Of a stretch of 64,000 nt of DNA, positions 54,476 to 60,988 are shown piece by piece. A program made the position numbers and the translations under genes. The DNA lies in the NCBI RefSeq assembly GCF_000348945.1, contig NZ_AOCK01000004.1, positions 124,001 through 188,000 on the forward strand. The letters are read 5' to 3'. This stretch comes from Paeniglutamicibacter gangotriensis Lz1y (GTDB lineage: Bacteria > Actinomycetota > Actinomycetes > Actinomycetales > Micrococcaceae). Position 1 is the stretch's first letter, and the number at the start of each line of letters is the position of its first letter. The notes under the pieces were generated by a model. It searched no databases and was not told the origin of the DNA. It saw only the letters and a list, made by a program, of their open reading frames with translations.

Positions 54476-55348
54476 ATGACTACACTTCCCAACACGCTCC
54501 CGGCCAAGGTCGGCGTACTCGGCGGCGGACGCATGGGCGCCGGCATCGCCCACGCCTTCTTGATCAATGGCTGCGACGTGGTTGTCGTCGAGCGCGACGA
54601 GGCTTCCGCACAGGGCGCCCGCGAACGTGTCGAGTCCGCAGCCGCCAAGTCGATCGAGCGTGGCTCGGTCGACGGGAACCTGGGTGAGATGCTCACCAGA
54701 TTCGATGTTTCGGTCAACTACGCGGCCTTCGCCGACCGCGAGCTCGTCGTCGAGGCCGTCCCGGAAATCTGGGACCTGAAGGTCTCCTCGCTCAAGAGCG
54801 TCGAAGAGCACCTTGCCTCCGGCGCGATCCTGGCCTCGAACACTTCCTCACTGTCGATGAGCGGGCTGGCCGCCGAACTGCAGCGCCCGGAAAACTTCCT
54901 GGGCCTGCACTTCTTCAACCCGGTGCCGGCCTCCACGCTCATCGAGGTGGTCATCGCCAAGCAAAGCTCCGATTCCGTCATCGAGGCGGCCCGCGGCTGG
55001 GTCAAGGCGCTGGGCAAGACCGCGGTGGTCGTCAACGACGCCCCGGGCTTCGCCTCCTCCCGTCTGGGTGTGGCCATCGCGCTGGAAGCCATGCGGATGG
55101 TCGAGGAAGGCGTCGCCTCCGCCGAGGACATCGACAACGCGATGGTGCTGGGTTACAAGCACCCGACCGGGCCGTTGAAGACCACTGACATCGTGGGCCT
55201 TGATGTGCGTCTGGGCATTGCCGAGTACCTGCACGAGACCCTCGGCGATCGTTTTGCCCCGCCGCAGATCCTGCGTGAGCTGGTGGCCGATGGCCACTTG
55301 GGCCGCAAGACCGGCAAGGGCTTCTACGACTGGAACGATTCCAAGTAG
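54476..55348 (+). CDS. 3-hydroxyacyl-CoA dehydrogenase (PaaH/FadB2-like)
   Basis: 290 aa. The NAD-binding motif is KVGVLGGGRMGAGIAHAFL at residues 11-29. Catalytic and family signatures follow: SNTSSLSMSGLAAEL, NFLGLHFFNPVPASTLIEVV (His) and VVNDAPGFASSRLGVAIALEAMRM. The C-terminal helical domain has LGYKHPTGPLKTTDIVGLDV, and the chain ends KTGKGFYDWN. It oxidises a 3-hydroxyacyl-CoA to the thiolase substrate. It is the last gene of the three-gene operon. Confidence 0.92.
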   Translation: MTTLPNTLPAKVGVLGGGRMGAGIAHAFLINGCDVVVVERDEASAQGARERVESAAAKSIERGSVDGNLGEMLTRFDVSVNYAAFADRELVVEAVPEIWDLKVSSLKSVEEHLASGAILASNTSSLSMSGLAAELQRPENFLGLHFFNPVPASTLIEVVIAKQSSDSVIEAARGWVKALGKTAVVVNDAPGFASSRLGVAIALEAMRMVEEGVASAEDIDNAMVLGYKHPTGPLKTTDIVGLDVRLGIAEYLHETLGDRFAPPQILRELVADGHLGRKTGKGFYDWNDSK

Positions 55349-55363
55349 CCCGTCGTTTGGCTG

Positions 55364-55411
55364 CAGCCGGTGCCCCCGTGGTGTGCGATCCACGACCCAG
55401 GGCACCGGCTG
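55364..55411 (+). terminator. hairpin after the beta-oxidation operon
   Basis: CAGCCGGTGCCC (55364-55375) pairs perfectly with GGGCACCGGCTG (55400-55411). There is only a weak T-run (TGTTTG) after it. Confidence 0.55.
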
Positions 55412-55525
55412 TGCTGTTTGCTGCCGGCGGTGTTGCAAGAAACCGTCGGTGATCTTCGGTAGCGTGGGGCCAAGCCCGCAGACCGCGTTACGGGTCTTGC
55501 CATCGAGGGGAGAACAGAGCCACTG

Positions 55526-55795
55526 ATGTATGTTTTCACCAGCAGCATGGAGGTGCCGGCCGAACAGGCACAGGACTTCGAGGGCCGTTTCATCGAGCAC
55601 CTGTGCAACATCTTCCCCGATGTTCCCGGGCTTGCCTCGGCGGAACTGGAATACCCGCAGGGCCAGGACGCCCGGCACACCGTGGTGCTGGAGTTCGCCT
55701 CCGAGGCGGACTGCGCCGCCTTCGGCACGGCCGAGGAATTTGCCGCGGTGTTTTCCGCAGGCTTGTGGGAGCAGAGTGGAGCGTGGTCCGCGTGA
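55526..55795 (+). CDS. small ABM-like (dimeric alpha/beta barrel) protein
   Basis: 89 aa. The sequence (EVPAEQAQDFEGRFIEHLCN, GLASAELEYPQ, HTVVLEFASEADCAAFGTAE) has the rhythm of antibiotic-biosynthesis-monooxygenase-like ferredoxin folds, in which small proteins dimerise to degrade or sense quinones or haem. No catalytic residue can be pointed to. Its stop overlaps the start of the phosphatase gene (GTGA), so they are probably coupled. Confidence 0.6.
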   Translation: MYVFTSSMEVPAEQAQDFEGRFIEHLCNIFPDVPGLASAELEYPQGQDARHTVVLEFASEADCAAFGTAEEFAAVFSAGLWEQSGAWSA

Positions 55796-56487
55796 ACGAT
55801 TCGATGCACCAGCCGAACTGGGAAGGCGCTGTCAATGCGCGCCAGGTGCTGGGGAAGATCTACCGCATGGGCCGCAGCGAATGGTTGACCACCACCGGGT
55901 GGCAGCAGGCCTACGCCGATGGTGTGCGCACGGTCATCGACCTGCGCAATCCCGACGAACGGGTGCGTCGGCACACCGACCCGAGCGTTGATGAGGCGGC
56001 CAAGGCCGGGATCAGCATCATCAATTCGCCCACCGAGGAACCTGGCCACCCCGAGTTCGAGGCACTGGCCGTGCCGTATATGAACCACCCGCGGATGTAC
56101 CCGGAGAACCTCGCGTTTTTCCCCGAACGCATCGCCGAGGTGTTCCATCGGATCGCCGCGGCCGAAGGAAAAATCGTGCTGCATTGCTCGGCGGGACGTG
56201 ACCGCACCGGGCTGATTGTCTCGATGCTGCTCGAATTGGTGGACCGCGAGGATTTGCTTGAACCCCACTATGAGGCGGCGCTGCGCGGGATCAACGACTG
56301 GCACCGGATCAGCAGCTATAAGCACCCACATGAGTCCTACATCGAGGAACAAGACCTCCTCGGTCCGCTGCGTGAGCGGTTGGAGGCGCTGGGCGAATTT
56401 GTTCGAACGCTACGTGTCGATGACTTCCTGCGGGAGCACGGGCTCAGCGACGCGGAGCTGGGTCAGATCAAAGACCGGCTCTCCTGA
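55792..56487 (+). CDS. tyrosine-protein phosphatase (PF13350-type)
   Basis: 231 aa from the GTG in the overlap with the previous gene; an ATG at 55804 is the alternative. The dual-specificity phosphatase loop HCSAGRDRTG is at 131-140 (Cys132, Arg138). The N-terminal NARQVLGKIYRMGRSEWLTT and VRTVIDLRNPDE segments are typical of MptpB-like and related bacterial lipid/tyrosine phosphatases. The substrate, protein or phosphoinositide-like, is unknown. Confidence 0.88.
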   Translation: MNDSMHQPNWEGAVNARQVLGKIYRMGRSEWLTTTGWQQAYADGVRTVIDLRNPDERVRRHTDPSVDEAAKAGISIINSPTEEPGHPEFEALAVPYMNHPRMYPENLAFFPERIAEVFHRIAAAEGKIVLHCSAGRDRTGLIVSMLLELVDREDLLEPHYEAALRGINDWHRISSYKHPHESYIEEQDLLGPLRERLEALGEFVRTLRVDDFLREHGLSDAELGQIKDRLS

Positions 56488-56518
56488 ACATGTCCCGGGC
56501 CTGAGAGTCGGTGCATCG

Positions 56519-56524
56519 TAGTCT
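56519..56524 (+). promoter_or_regulatory. -10 box (TAGTCT) of a leaderless transcript
   Basis: TAGTCT lies 6 nt before the ATG at 56531 of the broken GNAT gene, so the promoter appears to have outlived the gene. Confidence 0.4.
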
Positions 56525-56530
56525 GAAAAC

Positions 56531-56893
56531 ATGACACAGATTCTCCCCGTGACGCTGACCGGTTCGCTGGTCACGCTCGAACCGCTGGAAAAATCCCACC
56601 ACGATGAACTGGTTGCCGCGGTGCGCGATGGGGACCTCTGGAAACTTTGATATACGGCGGTGCCGTCGCCGGATCAGATGGGCGCGGAGATCGACCGCCG
56701 GCTGGGGTTGCAGGCATCCGGATCGATGCTGCCCTTTGTCACCCGGCGCACGGCCGATTCGGTGGTGTTGGGCATGACCACCTATATGGATATCGACGCA
56801 GAGCTGCCCAGGGTGGAGATCGGCTCGACCTGGAATCGGGCCTCGGTGCGCGGGACCGGTACCAACGTCGATGCCAAGCTCCTGCTGCTCACC
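56531..56893 (+). pseudogene. GNAT acetyltransferase: in-frame TGA, then truncated
   Basis: The start reads LTGSLVTLEPLEKSHHDELV and DGDLWKL, then TGA at 56648-56650, and the same frame continues YTAVPSPDQMGAEIDRRLGL, SMLPFVTRRT, VVLGMTTYMDID and VEIGSTWNRASVRGTGTNVD. In homologues the stop position is a tryptophan (LWKLWYTAVPSP), so TGG has become TGA. At AKLLLLT the similarity ends abruptly, and DNA coding for the middle of an epimerase follows in another frame. The C-terminal third of the GNAT is lost. Confidence 0.8.
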
Positions 56894-56895
56894 GG

Positions 56896-57522
56896 GCGAA
56901 GTCCGCGTGCGAGGAAGAGAGCATGCGGTACCGCAACGGGAGGGTGCTGGTGGTGCGCCCGGGGCTGATCGGTGGTCCCGGGGACCCGAGCGGACGCAGC
57001 ACCTACTGGCCGTTGCGCTTCGCCGAACACCGGGATCCGGTTCTCGTCCCGAAGGTGTCCGAGGGGGAAGCCCGTGTGCAAATCATCGATGTGCGCGATC
57101 TTTCCGCTTTTATTCTCGAGGCGGGACTTGCCGGGGAGCACGGTTACGTCAATGCCGTGGATGAGGTGCATGCCTTCGGGCTCGTGCTCAAGTTGGCCCG
57201 GGAAGCGGCCGCGGCTGTGGCAGCCTCCGACGGATATCCAGTCCTCGAGCAACGGATGGTTGACTATGAAGTTTCTCGGATGGCGGCGGACTCGGTGAAT
57301 CCGTGGACAGGTCCCACCTCGTTGCCGCTGTTGCTGCCGCAGGAGGACGGATTTGCAGGGTTTGCCCGGCGTGCGGATGCCCGTGCCCTGTCTCTGGGGT
57401 TGCACCGGCGGAGCCTGCGGCAGATGTTTGAAGACATCGTCAGTGCCGGGGAGGGCCTCGAGGTGGATTCGCTGCGTTCCGGACTCACCGCGGCGGAAGA
57501 ACGAAGGATCCTCGGTGGCTGA
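56896..57522 (+). pseudogene. NAD-dependent epimerase/reductase, N-terminus deleted
   Basis: The frame begins AKSACEEESMRYRNGRVLVV and continues RPGLIGGPGDPSGRSTYWPL, VQIIDVRDLSAFILEAGL, ending DSLRSGLTAAEERRILGG. This matches the C-terminal two thirds of actinobacterial epimerase-like reductases. The Rossmann dinucleotide-binding half (about 120-140 residues) is missing, so it cannot be active. It directly abuts the truncated GNAT, the signature of one deletion that fused two neighbouring genes. Confidence 0.75.
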
Positions 57523-57560
57523 GGAGCCAGCCCCAGCCGGATGAGCCTTGGTGTCGGTGT

Positions 57561-57590
57561 TTGACAGGCGGCATACGCGGGCCGCAGGAT
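57561..57590 (+). promoter_or_regulatory. promoter of the ABC-F gene leader
   Basis: TTGACA (57561-57566), an 18-bp spacer and CAGGAT (57585-57590). It would give a leader RNA of roughly 150 nt before the ABC-F start. Confidence 0.5.
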
Positions 57591-57623
57591 TGGAACGTCC
57601 CATTGTCTAGGAACGGACCAGAC

Positions 57624-57715
57624 GTGCTTGTAGTTCTCGCCTTCGCCTAACCGCGCCAAGGAAACCCCCATGCCCTGACCCCTGTGACCGGGGGTAGAAC
57701 GAGGCCATGGTGAAG
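57624..57715 (+). promoter_or_regulatory. leader with short uORF and alternative stems before the ABC-F gene
   Basis: A nine-codon ORF (57624-57650; GTG start, peptide MLVVLAFA) has AGGAA 10 nt upstream. Its last codons CTTCGCC (57641-57647) can pair with GGTGAAG (57709-57715), and ACCCCC (57664-57669) with GGGGGT (57690-57695). A second small ORF (57707-57778, starting MVKFRRIHRRNEY) overlaps the ABC-F start in another frame. Short hydrophobic leader peptides before ABC-F resistance genes are known to sense ribosome-stalling antibiotics. Confidence 0.4.
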
Positions 57716-57749
57716 TTTCGGCGCATCCACCGTCGAAACGAGTACAAAC

Positions 57750-59414
57750 ATGCAGCACCTCAATCCCATCATCGTTGACGGCCTTGGCTTTTCTTGGCCC
57801 AATGGCGGCACCGTCTTTGAGGGTCTCTCCGCCACGTTCACGCGCGGAACCACCGGGCTGATTGGGCCCAATGGCTCGGGCAAATCCACACTCTTGCGAT
57901 TGATCGCCGGCGAGCTGGCACCTGTTCGGGGTGCCATCCACGTGGACTCACCACCGGCCTACCTGGCACAAGACCTCGTCCGTGATACCCACCGCAGCGT
58001 GGCCGAGCTCATGGGTATTTCCGCCACGATGGCGGCGCTACACCGCGTCTTGGGCAACACCACCGAGGATCTCGAGCGGGACATGGAAACCATCGGGGAC
58101 GACTGGGATCTGGAGGAACGTTCTGCTGCACTGCTGAACGGATACCTGCAGGGGCAGGTCACCCCGGAATTCCTGGCTCGCACCGTGGCTACGCTTTCGG
58201 GCGGCGAAACCATGGCCGTGGGCCTGGCCGGCATAGAACTCCGCAGGGCAGGCATCATGCTGCTGGACGAGCCGACGAACAACCTGGACCGATCCGCTCG
58301 TCACCGGCTGTACGACATGGTCCAGCGGTATGCCGGAACCATGGTGGTATCCACCCACGACAAGACGCTGCTGCGGCTGCTCGACTCGCTGGCGGAGCTG
58401 CGCCCGGTGAATGTGCGGGCGCTGAAGGCCGAGAAGTTTGACCTGGTGCGTTTCGGAGACTGGGATTCCCGGGCCGAGGCCCTGGGACACGAGAGCGAGA
58501 GTGCCGCCCGTCGACTCAGCGATGCCCGGAGCAAACTGGCCATCGAAAACCGCCAGCGACGCGAGGCGGAGACCAAGATCGCCAGGCGCTCCAAGCAGGG
58601 CAAGAAGGCAGCCGAATCGATGCCCAAGATCTTGGCCAACGCGCTGCGCAACAAGGCCGAAGTGTCAGCTGCCAAGAACCGCGGCATCATGAAATCGCAT
58701 GAAGACGATGCCGCCGCGGAACTGGCTGCCGCGCGTGATGCGGTGCCGGTGGACCTGCGCATCGCGATCAACTTGCCGGACACCCGGGTGCCGGCCGGGC
58801 GCAGCATCGTGGAGATCCCGGTCGCCGAGATCTTCCGTGGGGTGGTGTTCGAAGATGCTCAACCGATGGATGCGGACGCACTGCTTGAAATCCGGGGGCC
58901 CGAACGCATTGGGCTGGCCGGGGCCAACGGGGTTGGAAAATCGACGTTGTTGGGCCAGCTCGAGGACGGTGCCAAGGTGCCGACGGGATTTCTGCGCCAG
59001 CGTCTTGATGACGAGGGCTCGGAAGGCTGGGCGGGTCTCCACGACGGAATGAGTATGTTGGAGAACCTTCGCCTCGCGGCGCCGGGCCTGGAACCGGGGA
59101 ACTTGCGGGAGAAGTTGGCAGCGTTCCACTTCCGTGGGGGCCGGGTTGATGAACCGGTGTCACAGTTATCGGGCGGGGAACGGTTCAGGGTTGCCTTGGC
59201 GATGATCCTGTTGGCCGACCCCGCACCTCAGCTCCTGCTGCTGGACGAACCGACGAACAACCTGGACATGGCCACAGTTGAGCAGTTGCTCTCCGCACTG
59301 GAGTCGTTTGGCGGTGCCATGGTGGTGGCCAGTCACGACGAGGAATTCCTCGCCGCGCTGGCCACGGATCGTGTCTGGGATATGCAGCGGAGGGTTACAT
59401 CGCCGGACGCATGA
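57750..59414 (+). CDS. ABC-F subfamily ATP-binding protein
   Basis: 554 aa, two ABC domains and no membrane segments. Domain 1: Walker A GLIGPNGSGKSTLLRL (about 36-51), signature LSGGE, Walker B IMLLDEPTNNLDRSA. A charged linker (about 230-330, rich in Arg/Lys/Glu) corresponds to the P-site tRNA interaction motif. Domain 2: Walker A GLAGANGVGKSTLLGQL, signature LSGGE, Walker B LLLLDEPTNNLDMAT. ABC-F proteins act on the ribosome, either as translation factors or by dislodging antibiotics. The leader before the gene favours regulated ribosome protection. Confidence 0.9.
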   Translation: MQHLNPIIVDGLGFSWPNGGTVFEGLSATFTRGTTGLIGPNGSGKSTLLRLIAGELAPVRGAIHVDSPPAYLAQDLVRDTHRSVAELMGISATMAALHRVLGNTTEDLERDMETIGDDWDLEERSAALLNGYLQGQVTPEFLARTVATLSGGETMAVGLAGIELRRAGIMLLDEPTNNLDRSARHRLYDMVQRYAGTMVVSTHDKTLLRLLDSLAELRPVNVRALKAEKFDLVRFGDWDSRAEALGHESESAARRLSDARSKLAIENRQRREAETKIARRSKQGKKAAESMPKILANALRNKAEVSAAKNRGIMKSHEDDAAAELAAARDAVPVDLRIAINLPDTRVPAGRSIVEIPVAEIFRGVVFEDAQPMDADALLEIRGPERIGLAGANGVGKSTLLGQLEDGAKVPTGFLRQRLDDEGSEGWAGLHDGMSMLENLRLAAPGLEPGNLREKLAAFHFRGGRVDEPVSQLSGGERFRVALAMILLADPAPQLLLLDEPTNNLDMATVEQLLSALESFGGAMVVASHDEEFLAALATDRVWDMQRRVTSPDA

Positions 59415-59823
59415 CGCTCTTGGCATGTGCGACATGCTCCGGAGCATGGGCAACCGCCCGGGCACCGACCTCGGCCAGCGCGATGATGGTGAAGGCATTA
59501 ATCCCGTGAAGTGCCCCGACCCAGGCGGCGTCGAAGGCGAGGAAGGCGAACGCGATCTGCACTGCCACGGCCAGAAGGAGCCACAAGGCCCACTTCAAGC
59601 CGGCGTGGGCCAGCAAAGCGATGACCACCAGCACCAGCACGAGGACCGGAACGACGTACATCCCGATCATGCCGTGCAACATGGCGGTCATCGGAGGCTC
59701 GCCAGGGACCGTTCCGTTTTCCAAACCGGGGATCAACCCGAACATCGACCAAGCGATCAGGGCCGCCTGAATCACGACAGCGGCAGCGATGATGTGAGCA
59801 ACAACCTTGTATGCGGTACGCAA
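59395..59823 (-). CDS. small four-helix membrane protein (DUF6220-like)
   Basis: 142 aa from a TTG with AGAAAGGAC 7-8 nt upstream; the longer open frame has no better start. Four hydrophobic segments lie at about residues 5-25, 45-70, 75-95 and 100-125, with polar termini and a C-terminal His/Ala-rich tail. It resembles small DUF6220-type membrane proteins. Its 3' end overlaps the convergent ABC-F gene by 20 bp. Function unknown. Confidence 0.65.
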   Translation of the reverse strand: MRTAYKVVAHIIAAAVVIQAALIAWSMFGLIPGLENGTVPGEPPMTAMLHGMIGMYVVPVLVLVLVVIALLAHAGLKWALWLLLAVAVQIAFAFLAFDAAWVGALHGINAFTIIALAEVGARAVAHAPEHVAHAKSVMRPAM

Positions 59824-60048
59824 CTTGAATGTCCTTTCTAGGAATTGCTCAAGGTACCGAAAATGATGGCCAGCTGTGGCCACGTGGCCGCATTCTCATG
59901 CCTAAGGTGTGAATGTGTTTGTATCGTATGCGCGACCCAAGTGATTTTGATGGCTCAGGATAGCCCCGACACGGGCCCGATTACCAGCACAGTCGATGCC
60001 CCAATTCATCGAGGGAGGGTGCAGAGGAGAAGCTGAAAAACTGGATGT

Positions 60049-60376
60049 CTACCAAGCCTCGGCGATGAGCTTGGCCAACAGTTCCTCATCGTCGATGTCG
60101 AGTCCGCGCGATCGGAACCAGGCACAGATGTTTTGGCAGTCGCGTTGCAACAGCTCGATAGCGCGTTCGTTCCCCCCCGAGGTCGACAAATTGCGGTAAA
60201 TCGATGATCACCAGACGGTCCCCGGCGGCAAGCACGTTGTAGGCGGAGAGGTGGCCGTGGGCAAACCCCAGCCGTGCGAAGATCTTCATCGCCTCGACGA
60301 GTTGCTCCCAGTAGCGGCCCAGCCGGTCGGCGATCTGTGTGGCCCTGGATTGTGAAGTCGGTGAACTACTCAGCAA
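60049..60376 (-). pseudogene. RIO-type protein kinase: truncated and frameshifted
   Basis: The fragment reads YWEQLVEAMKIFARLGFAHG, then HLSAYNVLAAGDRLVIIDLPQ, matching the catalytic loop and metal-binding strand of RIO kinases (usual HGDLSAYN...IIDLPQ). The catalytic Asp is His here. After FVDL a run of seven C (60172-60178 on the plus strand) shifts the frame; removing one restores NERAIELLQRDCQNICAWF and ending LLAKLIAEAW. The N-terminal half of the kinase is absent. Three independent lesions make it non-functional, though the homopolymer step could be a sequencing artefact. Confidence 0.75.
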
Positions 60377-60431
60377 CGCCCCGGTCAGCTAGCTCATCGA
60401 CAGGCTCCGTTCGAGCCCCGGGATAGCGGCA

Positions 60432-60872
60432 CTACTTTCTGATATCGATGATCAGGTTGGTGATCCGCAGGGTGCATAGGCGCTCGCCGGCCTCGTTCTC
60501 GATGAGAACTTGGTGGCTGGCCATGCGCCGGCCCAGACTGATGGGCGTCGCGGTGATCGTGATGGTCCCCTCGCGGGCGCCCTTGTGGTGAGTGGCCGAG
60601 ACGTCCACGCCCACCGCAGACTTGCCCATGGTCGAAGCATGTTTCACCGCGGCCCAGGAACCGACGGCTTCTCCCACGGCCAGGGAGGCGCCTCCGTGAA
60701 GCAGCCCGAACGACTGACGGTTCCCCTCCACCGGCATGGTCGCCACGACCTTGTCGACCGATTCCTCGATGATCTTGATGCCCATCTTCAGATCGAGCTC
60801 GCCCAAGGCAATCTGCCAGACGCCGTCGATGGAATTTTCCGCGGTGGGGGCGGTGGGGCGCGCTGCGCTCAT
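60432..60872 (-). CDS. hotdog-fold thioesterase (PaaI/MenI-like)
   Basis: 146 aa, one hotdog domain. The active-site block is SFGLLHGGASLAVGEAVGSW, with the His-Gly-Gly and the catalytic-type Glu of the YdiI/MenI branch, followed by GVDVSATHHKGAREG and LCTLRITNLI. It hydrolyses aromatic or DHNA-type acyl-CoAs. It is divergent from paaZ, fitting a PaaI-like role that rescues CoA from dead-end phenylacetyl-CoA derivatives. A DHNA-CoA thioesterase (MenI) role is also possible, since menB, menE and menA are in the same window but no other menI candidate is. Confidence 0.85.
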   Translation of the reverse strand: MSAARPTAPTAENSIDGVWQIALGELDLKMGIKIIEESVDKVVATMPVEGNRQSFGLLHGGASLAVGEAVGSWAAVKHASTMGKSAVGVDVSATHHKGAREGTITITATPISLGRRMASHQVLIENEAGERLCTLRITNLIIDIRK

Positions 60873-60957
60873 GATGGGTGGTTCTCCTGGATTCTCTCGG
60901 CCGTGTGGGGTCTCGGGCTCGTGGTGTTCTTACTCATACTGTACTGTGGTTGCTAAT

Positions 60958-60979
60958 ACTGACCGATCGTTCAGGAAGG
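60958..60979 (+). promoter_or_regulatory. PaaR-like operator overlapping the paaZ ribosome site region
   Basis: The site opens ACTGACCGATCG and continues TTCAGGAAGG; the left half-site ACTnACCG is perfect and the right half is degraded where it overlaps the Shine-Dalgarno sequence AGGAAGG. About 13 of 16 fixed positions of the remembered PaaR consensus agree. The inner CTGACCGATCGTTCAG is a near-perfect palindrome, typical of TetR-family operators. Confidence 0.6.
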
Positions 60980-60988
60980 TTTTCGTTG

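Noticed and set aside
56647-56895. Upstream part of the epimerase open frame as a real N-terminus
   Set aside because: The reading in this stretch belongs to the GNAT remnant in another frame. The epimerase frame here lacks a Rossmann motif and is only open by chance.
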